The notes: generated from the sequence alone by a model not told the origin. A stretch of DNA of 64,000 nt from Nemertoderma westbladi (GCA_032718475.1 JAUCBJ010007760.1:43504-107503), one strand, 5' to 3'; shown: positions 1 to 9,025, counted from the first letter of the stretch. Program-made: numbers and translations.

Positions 1-270
1 GTGTGGTGTTTTAGAATGGAGTTTGTGTATGTCTTGTTGCGCATATATCCTTTGCAGTTAAACGTTATTATCGATAGGGGAAGTGGGTTGTGTAGGGGCT
101 TGTCGGAATTATATATTGTTGTACATATCTTTGCAGCTTTGTTTTCGTTTTGGTTATGTATGTCATTTGTGATTTTGTGAAATGTTGATGTGTTTGGGGA
201 TTTAGAATTAATAAGTAAAGATGTAGTGAGATTTTGTGATTTGGTGATTTGGTCAGATTGTAGAGGTTGT
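1..270 (-). CDS. Element U ORF2 N-terminus: probable APE-type endonuclease of a non-LTR retrotransposon (partial, runs off the window)
   Basis: Reading leftward on the minus strand, one frame stays open from about 270 to the window edge. Near its end (about 20-75) it encodes a stretch with SIITFNCKG followed by a Tyr/Asn-rich helix. This resembles the first beta strand of exonuclease-endonuclease-phosphatase (APE) domains at the start of LINE ORF2 proteins, where a hydrophobic strand ends in Asn-Cys-(K/R)-Gly. The frame is offset from ORF1 (stop at 271-273), as expected for ORF2 after ORF1. No obvious ATG is visible in these bases, so the start could lie upstream by overlap or frameshift. The catalytic residues and any reverse transcriptase would lie outside the window. 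The call rests on about 25 residues plus position. Confidence 0.4.
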
Positions 271-924
271 TTAAAAACGATTTTTGCGCTGGTTGTTGTA
301 TTGTCTGCTGTAATAGTAGGCTTCACCCCTTCGTTCTTTAGTCAGGTGCTTTTCTATTTCCTGTTGGTAATCTTTGTGTTCTTGCCTGTGGTAATGGTTG
401 TACTCATTTCTCGGATGCCATCTGTTATAGTCAGTGCCCGAGAAATGATTATACCTATGTTGGTGATGGTGGTATTGTTGTGGCTTATATTGTCGGTGAT
501 GTTTGATTGGTTCGTACTGTTGTCTGAAATTATAGTTTACATTGTTTCTTATAGTCCTATAGTTATCATCTTCGTAGAATCGTTTTCCCCTCAACCTTTC
601 CGCGTTGCTTATACTGTCTCTGCATGGGAAGTGGTTAATTTTCGTAGCTGTTTTCCTTTCTGTTGTGTTGAAGGGTTTGTCCCACGTTTTGTATTTTAAA
701 TCATTTTCTTTATGGGAGTTGCGTTTCCTTTCTTGTTGTGGGTGTTCTTGTCGATATGATTGGTTCATTGTAACCTCTTGATGTCTAGATACTCCTTGCA
801 TTTTGGAGTTTTGTGTATTCTCTCGTGGTTTATCATTGCCATTTGGCTTATTTTCTTGATCACGGTAGCTATATCCTTTGGGACTGGGCATATCTAATTT
901 TACATATTCAGTAACAAATGGGTT
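271..924 (-). CDS. Element U ORF1, basic C-terminal segment beyond an in-frame TAA
   Basis: This segment reads on in the same frame as the Ulp1-like ORF after its TAA (925-927), first through codons for NPFVTEYVKLD and then from an ATG at 891. The 206 residues from that ATG are rich in Arg, Lys, His, Asn, Gln and Tyr, with an RQYNNQRKNRF end. This looks like a disordered nucleic-acid-binding tail, as at the end of many LINE ORF1 proteins. Same-frame continuity suggests that the TAA interrupts one ancestral protein. An independent downstream ORF or stop-codon read-through is also possible. No zinc knuckle is visible. Confidence 0.5.
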   Translation of the reverse strand, partial: NPFVTEYVKLDMPSPKGYSYRDQENKPNGNDKPRENTQNSKMQGVSRHQEVTMNQSYRQEHPQQERKRNSHKENDLKYKTWDKPFNTTERKTATKINHFPCRDSISNAERLRGKRFYEDDNYRTIRNNVNYNFRQQYEPIKHHRQYKPQQYHHHQHRYNHFSGTDYNRWHPRNEYNHYHRQEHKDYQQEIEKHLTKERRGEAYYYSRQYNNQRKNRF

Positions 925-3900
925 TTATCCAGGCCACATTTTCGGGTTCATGAAAGTGTTGAAATCCTTCTTCTCCACAGTGATTCTTGCGTCTTTATAT
1001 TCATGCTGTTGTCCTTGGACTCCTATGTGAACTGGGTAGGTCCCAGTTTGCTTGAAGCAAAGACAAGATAGATTGATTGCATCACATGTGATTGGGAGTC
1101 CTCTTACTAATATTGTTTTTAGTTTGGTTGCATTTGAGTTTCTGTTATGATTTTTATCATTCGTTGCATCCCTGTTTTCTTTGTGTATTGTCATTCTTTG
1201 TTCCTTGCCTGATGAATTATTTTCTCCTTCAATATTATGTTTAAGGATTTCCAGAATGGTCTTCTGGTTTTCCATCAGGTTTGCTATTTTTTCATCTTGA
1301 TCCAGTTCCTGGAAGTGGTTACTGGTTTCAATTTTTCCCTGTTCAGTACTCATCTTTGTGTTGCATGCCTTTATGTTATGTTTTGTACAAGTTGTCCAGG
1401 TATTTTTGTCGTTTAGCACTTCGTTGATAGTTGCTGGTTGGATTATACTAGGCATTGCTAATTCGTCAGATTCCACTCTCCATTCATCTATTGTTTCATA
1501 TTGTGAGACTTGTGATTCAACATTTGAGATTCCTGTTGAGTCTGTGTCATTTTCTTCATGAAGAAGGCAGCCCTTATTGTTGTGGGGCTTAGGTTTTGTT
1601 TTCCTTTTAATGTTTCTTCTGGTTGTCTTTGAAGCAGTATTGATAGGCTTTTTCCGAGGTGCGCTCATTTTCATCGTGTCATTAGTTAGGTTATGATTGT
1701 CAGAGATATTGGATGTACTCACAAGATCCTCTATTGTTTCTAGTTTTTGTTGCGTCGCTGCTAATTGACAACTAATTGATTTTATTTCAATATGTAGATT
1801 TGCTACTAGATCTACCAATTGGAAGATGCTAAACGAATCAATGGTTCCAACATGTACACGTTTTTTGAAGGTATGTGATACAGATCCACTTTCCAGGGTT
1901 AAGGCAAACTCTGCTACGTCTGCTGCTAATTCATCAATTGATCTTCTATTTATGACGTTTATGCTTAGGTTGGGCATGTTGTGGAGTTTTGTTGTTAGTA
2001 TTTCGTCAAAGAGTGTTTTCTGAATGTAACTCAGTAAGTCATTTCCTAGCGGTATTAGGGATCTTATGAAATGATCTTTGGGGTTTCTTATCATATTGGA
2101 GGATTTAAGTGTGTCTATGATTGTTTGTGCCGACATAGATGTATTCAGAAGTTTTCCATTTAGTAATTTCCAATTTTTGGTTTGTGTGTAATAATTGGGT
2201 GTGTTCTGATTTACTGGTATGGCTTCATTCTCATTAGAGTTGTATCCATCAGGAACAGTTATTGGTGGACCATTTGGTTTAATTATTGTAGGCAGTCTTG
2301 GTTGTTGGATACTTCCATGAAGGTGATTAGTCTTCACATCTTGGACATTTGTTTCTTTCCTGTATTTCCACGTGCCATCATCCATTAAGTCTTCAATAGT
2401 TGGTTTTAGTGTATACGGAAGTGTTGGAAGAGTGGGTGCAGTTTCATATGGATTTTTGTATTTCACATTTTCCAGGATATCACGCACCCATTGTCGCGAG
2501 GTTGCGGAGTCAATCATGGCGTGGTGTATAAAGGATTCTTCATGTGCTAGGGCGGCTGCATATAGGCAAACGTATACTCCACAATCGTGTCCATTTTGCT
2601 GCTTCTGTAGATGGGATGATGTATGTTTCGAGTCGATTGATTTCCAAGGCTTATTTGTTGAATATGTTGAGGAAATTAGATTGTATTGCTCGTCCATTTT
2701 ATTAAACACTGCACATATCCTGTTTGTGACGTCATTGGGCTTAGTGATCCCAAGTGGACATAGTTTATATATTGTTCTATTTCTAACATTAACCACGTGA
2801 AGCATATGGTGCGAATTAGAACATTCTGGAATTATAATATAGTTAGTTGAGGCCGCTCCACTGTTTGTCATTGTTGTTAGAAAGTAGGCCCTCGCAATAT
2901 ACTTGGCTGCCTCAACTTTGTTGTAGTGTTTAAAATTCAATTTCTGTGACAATTCATCGGTAATCCAGGCAACGTTTGGCATACTTCTTTCTAGCATCCA
3001 ACAAAATGCATTTACAGCACCATTGGTGAGCAGATTGTCATTTTCTAAAGATTGTTTGTCAGCTAAAGCCGGTTGTGAAATCCCATAGTAAAAGTCTGCA
3101 GTATCTGCTACGTGAATTTTTCTAGCGATTTCAAGTATTTGCTTGTTAATGTCTGAGTTTGAGAGCTTCTTGTTCTTTGAACTGGTTGGATTGTGGTTCT
3201 CTAGTATCGTCACTGAGTTATTATTTAGGTCTTCTGACCAAAGATCGTGATCTTGTAGTGGTACTTGTGGTAGTAGCTGGTTTGACTGAGTTTGTGGTAT
3301 ATAGGGTTTTGCATTTACATTTACTGTTTGTGGTTCAACCACTGTTGTATTTAATTCGGTTGTTAACTGTTTTGGAGTTAATTTCGGGTTCACAGTAGAG
3401 ATAGAATCATGTATAATAGTATGTTTAATAAGCGGTATGTCTATTGTTTCCAGCTGTGTACAGGCAGAATGTTCTTTTTTGCAATCTGTTACCGGTACTT
3501 GAACTTTAAAGTAATCAGTAATTTTCTGATGTTTTGAATTCCTTAGCTGCTCTTGTAATCCTACAGGACTTAAAACAACATCGGATGAGTTACTGTTGTA
3601 CATATTGCATTGAGTCTCTAAGCCAGGAGAGACCGAACGCGTTGGAGGCGGGGGCTCCACATCTGAACTCGTTGGAGACGGGGGATCCACTTCTGAACGT
3701 ATTGGAGACGGGGGATTCACTACTGAACACGTTGGAGGAGGGGGATCCATTTCTGAACGCGTTGGGGACGGGGGATTCACATCAGAACGCGTTGGTGATG
3801 GGGGATCCACTTCTGAACGCGTTGGAGACGGGGGATCGCCTTCTGATCGCGTTGGAGACACGGGATCCACTTCTGAACGCGTTGGAGACAGGGGATCAAT

Positions 3901-4167
3901 TTCTGAGCGCGTTGGAGACGGGGGATTCACATCAGAACGCGTTGGTGATGGGGGATCAACATCTGAACGCGTTGGAGACGGGGGATCCCCTTCAGATCGC
4001 GTTGGAGACGGGAGATCCACTTCTGAACGCGTTGAAGACGGGGGATCCAATTCTGAGTGTGTTGGAGACGGGGAATCTACATCTGAACGCACTTGAGACG
4101 GGGGATCCTCTTCTGAACGTATTGGGGACGGGGAATCCACTACTGAACTCGTTGGCGACGGGGGATC
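925..4167 (-). CDS. Element U ORF1, central part: Ser-Pro decapeptide repeats and Ulp1/SENP-like cysteine protease domain
   Basis: This is an open frame of more than 1070 codons, with an ATG at 4140 and the frame open up to the solo LTR at 4168. Residue numbers are from that ATG. The first ~170 residues are a DPPSPTRSEV-type decapeptide repeat. A C48 (Ulp1) peptidase-like region follows at about 340-560: a His in the HHMLHVVNVRN segment (~445), Gln in KQQNGHDCG and the nucleophile Cys at ~519 in DCGVYVC. Next come a Ser/Thr-rich linker, a segment that may be coiled coil, and a C-terminal region ending in MNPKMWPG. Ulp1-like domains are known in a few LINE lineages such as NeSL, where they may process element proteins. 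Here the downstream ORF appears to begin with an APE domain. The true N-terminus lies beyond the solo LTR, so the gene is interrupted. The open frame on the opposite strand through the repeat is a shadow. Confidence 0.75.
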   Translation of the reverse strand, partial: DPPSPTSSVVDSPSPIRSEEDPPSQVRSDVDSPSPTHSELDPPSSTRSEVDLPSPTRSEGDPPSPTRSDVDPPSPTRSDVNPPSPTRSEIDPLSPTRSEVDPVSPTRSEGDPPSPTRSEVDPPSPTRSDVNPPSPTRSEMDPPPPTCSVVNPPSPIRSEVDPPSPTSSDVEPPPPTRSVSPGLETQCNMYNSNSSDVVLSPVGLQEQLRNSKHQKITDYFKVQVPVTDCKKEHSACTQLETIDIPLIKHTIIHDSISTVNPKLTPKQLTTELNTTVVEPQTVNVNAKPYIPQTQSNQLLPQVPLQDHDLWSEDLNNNSVTILENHNPTSSKNKKLSNSDINKQILEIARKIHVADTADFYYGISQPALADKQSLENDNLLTNGAVNAFCWMLERSMPNVAWITDELSQKLNFKHYNKVEAAKYIARAYFLTTMTNSGAASTNYIIIPECSNSHHMLHVVNVRNRTIYKLCPLGITKPNDVTNRICAVFNKMDEQYNLISSTYSTNKPWKSIDSKHTSSHLQKQQNGHDCGVYVCLYAAALAHEESFIHHAMIDSATSRQWVRDILENVKYKNPYETAPTLPTLPYTLKPTIEDLMDDGTWKYRKETNVQDVKTNHLHGSIQQPRLPTIIKPNGPPITVPDGYNSNENEAIPVNQNTPNYYTQTKNWKLLNGKLLNTSMSAQTIIDTLKSSNMIRNPKDHFIRSLIPLGNDLLSYIQKTLFDEILTTKLHNMPNLSINVINRRSIDELAADVAEFALTLESGSVSHTFKKRVHVGTIDSFSIFQLVDLVANLHIEIKSISCQLAATQQKLETIEDLVSTSNISDNHNLTNDTMKMSAPRKKPINTASKTTRRNIKRKTKPKPHNNKGCLLHEENDTDSTGISNVESQVSQYETIDEWRVESDELAMPSIIQPATINEVLNDKNTWTTCTKHNIKACNTKMSTEQGKIETSNHFQELDQDEKIANLMENQKTILEILKHNIEGENNSSGKEQRMTIHKENRDATNDKNHNRNSNATKLKTILVRGLPITCDAINLSCLCFKQTGTYPVHIGVQGQQHEYKDARITVEKKDFNTFMNPKMWPG
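3634..4167 (-). repeat. 30-bp coding minisatellite, left block
   Basis: About 18 tandem 30-bp units of the form GGATCCACTTCTGAACGCGT plus ten more bases (+ strand) encode the decapeptide DPPSPTRSEV on the minus strand. Units vary at a few positions (GGATTC, GGATCG, TCAGAACG), and most changes keep the Ser-Pro and Arg-Ser residues. The array continues in phase beyond the solo LTR, so the two blocks were one array of roughly 34 units. Confidence 0.9.
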
Positions 4168-5381
4168 TGTAAAAGCTTTTGTGGGATAACTGATTCGTTT
4201 GCCTTGTTGGCCAGTTCCCCCCCAGTCGCTAAGAATACTCTCAAAGTGATCTACAGCTAAAAATAGTGCAAGTTACCAGCTTATTGGCTGATTTGCTGTA
4301 CGCAGGCATCTGGGCTCTGTTTAATCGGCCAACAAGCCTAGGGAGGTTGCGTCATAGCCTTGTTTTTGTATCTCCCAATAGAATTTGAGTTAGCCTTGAT
4401 TTTGACCTATCACAGGCTACTGAACTGAAAATTTCCTATCTCACTGCTCTTTCTCTGTGTTGAACGGGAGCTTCGTGGAATAAGGGAGTTGGTATCCTCG
4501 TATAGAGCAGTAGTCACGAGTTTTTCAAAGCCACGAAAGAACGGCTTTTTAGTGTTTTGTGCTTTCTGCTTTTTAGCTCAACACTAGTACGTTTAATTAT
4601 AAGGACATATATCCTTTAACTCATGGAATCACTGCAATTACGCATTCAAACAACAAACTGACTTTAACTCTGTAAATATCAAAACAAACTGGCACGATTG
4701 ATCTGTGAATACTGCATACTGCTATTTGTTGTCGGTTATTCATTATATTTGTTGATGAATTATTATATTGGAATAACGAGAAATAACCCCGACACCCAAT
4801 ATTCTTGATATACCGAAGGTAAGAGAGAAAGGTTACCAATAACGATTGTGACTTATGTTAAAGTGGTTTGAAGTGAATCTAATGTTATTTGATAGACCCT
4901 ACATGAGTCAGTCTGTGTTCTTTTTATATGTGATTAAAATCAGTGAAGATTGGCAGATTAGTGTGCAGTATTGTGCAGCATTGCGTATGAGTGAGTCTGT
5001 TAAAGAAGCAATTCCTAAAGAATGCGCCATATATGTGAATTATAATTAAGCCATATCGTTGTGAGTAGTTTAAGTCATAACTCTGTTTATATAGATAAAG
5101 CGCCACGTCCTAAAGGAACTGTTAATATTCCCGAAGGTGAATAATATTGTCAGAGATTATATAATACTGTCAGTCGAATAATACATTAGGCTTACATAGC
5201 AATAAAATTAAACCGTCGAACCCAATCTCCCGGGAATATCCAGCGGGTGAATGGTCGCGCACGGATTGGTTTCGACTAGTGTAGTGAATCAAATACTTGT
5301 CATAGGCTAAAAAGCGATTTAATATCTAGAATACATCTTAATTTGGCGGGTTAAACTGCCAAAGGTCTGAAAGCGCGAACA
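4168..5381 (+). mobile_element. Solo LTR of the BEL/Pao family, inserted in the element U repeat
   Basis: This 1214-bp unit begins TGTAAAAGCTTTTGTGGGAT and ends GCGCGAACA, the same termini as the LTRs of BEL-A and BEL-B read on their coding strand. It has TG...CA ends and is flanked by a 5-bp direct duplication GGATC (4163-4167 and 5382-5386). No internal BEL sequence is present, so it is a solo LTR left by LTR-LTR recombination. It lies in the opposite orientation to the other BEL copies in the window. It splits the 30-bp array and the ORF1 frame. Both sides have the same frame, so the insertion is the only break at this point. Short ORFs inside it are not credible genes. Confidence 0.9.
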
Positions 5382-5866
5382 GGATCCATTTCTGAACGCG
5401 TTGGAGACGGGGGATCCACATCTGAACGCGTTGGAGACGGAGGATCCACATCAGAACGCGCTGGAGACGTGCGATCCACTTCTGAACGCGTTGGAGACGG
5501 GGGATCCACTTCTGAACGCGTTGGAGACGGAGGATCCACTTCTGAACGCGTTGGAGGCGGGGGATCCACTTCTGAACGCGTTGGAGACGGGGGATCCACT
5601 TCTGAACGCGTTGGAGACGGAGGATCCACTTCTGAACGCGTTGGAGACGGGGGATCCACTTCTGAACACGTTGGAGACGGGGGATCCACTTCTGAACGCG
5701 TTGGAGACGGGGGATCCACTTCTGAACGCGTTGGAGACGGAGGATCCACTTCTGAACGCGTTGGAGACGCGCGATCCACTTCTGAACGCATTGGAGACCG
5801 GGGATCCCCTTCTGAACGCGTTGGAGACGGGGGATCCACTTCTGAACGCGTTGGAGACAGGAGACT
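5382..5866 (-). repeat. 30-bp coding minisatellite, right block
   Basis: About 16 units of the same 30-bp repeat as the left block, more homogeneous, mostly GGATCCACTTCTGAACGCGT plus TGGAGACGGG. They encode DPPSPTRSEV on the minus strand. Homogeneity rises toward the N-terminal side of the protein, which suggests recent unequal exchange there. Confidence 0.9.
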
Positions 5867-6163
5867 TTTGCCGTTGGTCGGGATTTTTATGGGTTTAAAC
5901 GAGTTATTGCACTTTCCTAGTTTCGCTGGGATACAGCCTTGGCATCCAACGCCACGCTTCGCGCACACACAGGATTTACATATCCCGGCGCGATTACATC
6001 TGCAGCATTGTATCGTCCGAGCGTTTTTTGGCTCCGAGTTGGTTTTATGTTTATCCCCGGTATCCGCAATGCTAAACTTCATCGTCGGAGCGACTATCGA
6101 GTCGATTTTCTTCGTTGCCTTCCGGCCCACAGTGGTATGCCGTTTATTAATATTGACGACCAT
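5382..6163 (-). CDS. Element U ORF1, N-terminal part: Cys-rich domain and start of the decapeptide repeats
   Basis: The ATG at 6163 opens an ORF of about 260 codons up to the solo LTR; it then runs 31 bp into the LTR before a chance stop. Residues ~1-50 are basic. Residues ~52-87 are a Cys-rich block with ten Cys: CCRCNRAGICKSCVCAKRG, then CQGC and a final KC. This resembles CXC (tesmin/TSO1-like) or Cys-rich DNA-binding motifs found in some transposon proteins. The decapeptide repeats then start at about residue 100. The downstream part of the same protein is 925-4167. The start is chosen as the first ATG upstream of the Cys-rich domain, where the frame opens. Confidence 0.7.
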
Positions 6164-6374
6164 TAGCGAATTGTAGTTTCGCTGCCTTTAACCTTAATCG
6201 ATTGTGAAAAAGAGAAACGCTGATGTCTCCGTTATTGATCGACTTTAGAGGTGTAATTTCCGATTGTTGAGATAGCGGCGCCGAGCAGTCTGGCAGTCAG
6301 TAAGCAGTGTACTGTAAGCAGTAGGCAATAGCAGTAAGCAGTACTATTACGGTGCACTAATGTGTAAAGTGACA
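6164..6374 (-). other. Probable 5' untranslated region of element U
   Basis: This is non-coding sequence between the ORF1 start and the tandem array. It contains an irregular CAGTAAG/CAGTACT-rich stretch at about 6296-6350. No promoter motif is recognised. The outer limit of the element is not resolved, because no target duplication is visible. Confidence 0.35.
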
Positions 6375-6815
6375 CATTGCGTAACTCCGAATTAAACTCC
6401 ACACAGCACACTCCACACCCAACCCATTGCGTAACTCCGAATTAAACTCCACACAGCACACTCCACACCCAACCCATTGCGTAACTCCGAATTAAACTCC
6501 ACACAGCACACTCCACACTCCACACTCCACACTCCACACTCCACACTCCACACTCCACACTCCACACTCCACACTCCACACTCCACACTCCACACTCCAC
6601 ACTCCACACTCCACACTCCACACTCCACACTCCACACTCCACACTCCACACTCCACACTCCACACTCCACACTCCACACTCCACACTCCACACTCCACAC
6701 TCCACACTCCACACTCCACACTCCACACTCCACACTCCACACTCCACACTCCACACTCCACACTCCACACTCCACACTCCACACTCCACACTCCACACTC
6801 CACACTCCACACTCC
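6375..6815. repeat. 50-bp tandem repeat (3 copies) running into a (CACTCCA)n heptamer array
   Basis: Three copies of a 50-bp unit start at 6375, 6425 and 6475 (CATTGCGTAACTCCGAATTA...). Each contains a single CACACTCCACAC. The third copy passes directly into about 44 nearly perfect copies of a 7-bp unit, CACTCCA (about 6509-6815). Since 7 is not a multiple of 3 and the unit lacks stops in some frames, long repetitive ORFs appear on both strands. These are artefacts. Confidence 0.95.
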
Positions 6816-6919
6816 ATATACCTGCCATTGCTTTCCTTACGCCACATGTATATAGATAAGAAATAATTGAAAGGAATTTTACATTAACTGGTAAATATAA
6901 TTATTCGTAAGGAAGAAAT

Positions 6920-7072
6920 CATATGATATTAAATAAATGATTTTTAAGACGGGATTGGAACAGCGATTTCGATTTTTTGCACCGGAGTTCATCAGGTAGA
7001 AAGTTCCAGACACGAGGACCTCGAAATGCTTTACAGTTAACCCTATTTGGTCCGTAGGAGGGGTCATTTTAA
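6920..7072 (-). pseudogene. LINE ORF2 C-terminal remnant
   Basis: One minus-strand frame reads GPNRVNCKAFRGPRVWNFLP, then DELRCKKSKSLFQSRLKNHL, and stops at 6920-6922. The GP-x-VWN-x-LP-x-E-(L/I)-R ... F...LK.HL pattern is the usual C-terminal end of CR1/L2/jockey-type LINE reverse transcriptases. The frame closes upstream, so only the last ~50 codons remain. The family is not resolved. Confidence 0.55.
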
Positions 7073-7280
7073 TAATGGAAAACAGAGATTTCGTGACTTT
7101 TCCTAAAATTTAATGGGATCTCCTACAGAGATAACGCCATTTATACGGCTATGTTAGTTTTCGTGCTGTAGTCCCTTTCTGGCATCTCCAGTATTTTGCG
7201 ATAAACAAGTGTTGCAAATATGATAATGATTAATCACCACACAATCTAATTGATTTTATTACCATTTTATATGGGTTATT

Positions 7281-7355
7281 GGGACACTGATCCCTATTAT
7301 TGGGACGCTGATCCCTATTATAGGGACGCTGATCCCTATTATTGGGACACTGATT
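7281..7355. repeat. 21-bp tandem repeat, about 3.5 copies
   Basis: The unit GGGACGCTGATCCCTATTAT plus one base is repeated. Each unit contains GGGA...TCCC, so single strands could form small hairpins. It lies upstream of the first lectin-like exon. Confidence 0.85.
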
Positions 7356-7891
7356 ACGAATATGACACTGAAAAATATCGTATTATCCAACCAAATTATA
7401 TTTTTGCCGTTTGAAATTTTATGCTACTTGTTTTTTTTATCCTACCAGACCAGACCAGCACCAATGAATGTTTCTTCACGAGATGTAGCGTGGTCAGCGG
7501 CATTGAAATCCAGTATATCTTCAGACCAAACCAAATGCAAAATTTATCAGTTTGAAATTTTTGCTACATGTTCTTTTCGTCTTTGGCACCTAAATGGCAC
7601 CTAAAATGATGTTGGGTGCTTTACTATAAATATTTTTAGGTAGATTCGGAAACCCTTATACTATAATACCTCTAATATTCCTTTTTTTTTTTAGCAAAGA
7701 GAACAAAAAAAATTGTAAAATGGGTTGCTGTAGGTGTTTAATGTTTTCGGTCTGTAAAAAATTGAATAAAATATTCAACAATTTAATTCGAATGTATTCA
7801 TGCAAATGATATGCTATCTCTTTGAACAAATTTACATAAATTCGTAAAATTATTTTGATACAAAATAATCTGACGATTTCTACTTTTTCAG

Positions 7892-8112
7892 ATTGCGAAC
7901 CGGGGAATAATGAAACACTAAACGAGGAATGTTTCATTGTTTCATATATGAAAAAGAATTACATAGATGCAATGGGAAGGTGTGATCACGGAAAACGTAA
8001 ACCCATCGACATATCAGATGCCGAGAATATATATTCTATGAATATTAATGGGTCAAATATTACAACGTTAAACATTAGTAAAATTTGGGTTTTTAACAAA
8101 GAAATTTCAGAT
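7892..8112 (+). CDS. C-type lectin-like domain exon (N-terminal half of the domain)
   Basis: This 221-nt exon is preceded by a pyrimidine tract and acceptor (TACTTTTTCAG, AG at 7890-7891) and followed by a consensus donor GTAAGT at 8113. It enters in phase 1 (first complete codon TGC at 7894) and ends after a complete codon (GAT). It encodes DCEPG...EECFIVSYMKKNYIDAMG, then RCDHG..PIDISDAENIYSM and KIWVFNKEISD. The layout of Cys, a Y..A...C helix and a WV core strand fits the first half of a C-type-lectin-like domain. The Ca2+/sugar-binding EPN or WND motifs are not seen, so sugar binding cannot be inferred. The matching C-terminal exon is at 53370. Upstream exons lie outside the window or are not recognised. 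Confidence 0.7.
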
Positions 8113-8216
8113 GTAAGTATAAATATGTGTCGTGTGATACTGAAATAATGTTACTATTATAAAATTTTTAGATTTTTGAAACTTTTTTTAAAACTCTGTA
8201 TATTTTATTGTTTATT

Positions 8217-8513
8217 TTAACCCCGTTTGTTCCCAAGAATATTTAGAGCGAGTTACCACCGTTACCACGGTTACCACCGTTACCACGGTTACCACCGTTA
8301 TCACCGTATTAGTAAGGAATGGGACCTCGGTGAATATCACGTAATCGCGTAATTTTGTCACTTTTCTTAAAAATCTATGGTCTTCCTAATAGTAAAAACG
8401 GTTTTTAAAAATATTGGGTACTTTTCGAGTTATAGCACCATTTTGTAAACCCTACTTTGGCACTCTTTTTAGATGTTTTTTCAAAATTACATTTCATAAA
8501 ATGAAATAAGGAC
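8217..8513 (-). mobile_element. Fragment related to the TTAA-bounded element M1
   Basis: The sequence at about 8363-8513 is the inverted counterpart of 13062-13215, which lies near the right end of M1. Shared blocks include AAATATTGGGTA and CTTCCTAATAGT. The fragment begins at TTAACCCC (8217), compatible with a TTAACC terminus. The other end is not found, so it is probably truncated. Confidence 0.45.
8251..8308. repeat. Short tandem repeat GTTACCACCGTTACCACG
   Basis: About three copies of an 18-bp unit made of two near-identical 9-mers, GTTACCACC and GTTACCACG. The unit reads through into a diverged copy (GTTATCACC). Confidence 0.85.
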
Positions 8514-8760
8514 TTTCATTAAACCACCATGGGTTGAGGTTTCTATTGTACTATTACTGTGAATGTAGCGACGCCGACGCCCGTCTAATGCGTAACTAAC
8601 TGTGCTATTCGACGATATAGTATAATTATTGTATATATTGTTTGTTTATTGTGTTATTGTATATAATGATTGGTTTTTCCTTGTTTCTAATTTTCTTATT
8701 TTTTTTTAACTATTTATTATCTACTATTATACTATTAATTATTAGCTATTTATTGATTTG

Positions 8761-9017
8761 CTTTCGCCGAGAGGACCAGCCAGTGCATGATCTTGTACTT
8801 TGGCAGCCTCATGGAGTGAATAAGCATGGTGGACAGCCCATGACTTTCTTGAGACGCATCTTAAAGGACACTGGCCTTGAAGATGCGGTTGAGCTAGCAA
8901 ATGTCATGGGTGATAGGAAGTTGTGGCGGTGCAAATTTGTCGATATACCGGCACAGCATGCTTAAAAATGCAGCTGCAATGCAGCATGCCGATCCTAGTA
9001 GTAGTAGTAGTAGTATT
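8761..9017 (+). pseudogene. R1-family LINE, 5'-truncated 3' end
   Basis: This matches the last ~250 bp of the R1 LINE copies at 18220-18757 and 19505-22887, in opposite orientation. It encodes REDQPVHDLVLWQPHGVNKH and a DTGLEDAVELANVMGDRKLW region, then a stop, a short 3' UTR and a (TAG)n tail. Only the C-terminal tail of the reverse transcriptase protein is present; no catalytic motif remains. The tail abuts the CR1-like LINE that starts at 9026. Confidence 0.8.
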
Positions 9018-9025
9018 TTTTTTAA

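Noticed and set aside
190-699. Plus-strand 169-codon ORF with many hydrophobic residues
   Set aside because: It is the antisense of the low-complexity basic tail of element U ORF1; the apparent hydrophobicity comes from the complement of Lys/Asn/Gln/Tyr-rich codons.
3534-4172. Plus-strand ORF of NALETGDPLL repeats, and the similar one at 5401-5898
   Set aside because: Antisense reading of the 30-bp minisatellite; unit length divisible by three keeps several frames open on both strands.
6392-6866. Overlapping ORFs of WSVECGV and HTPHSTL repeats
   Set aside because: Produced by the stop-free 7-bp repeat in several frames; no start context or conserved domain.
7441-7608. Possible extra exon upstream of the lectin-like exon (CTACCAG acceptor then TNECFFTRCSVVSGIEIQ)
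   Set aside because: An acceptor-like site and Cys-containing frame exist, but there is no donor in phase and no recognisable domain; too weak to annotate.
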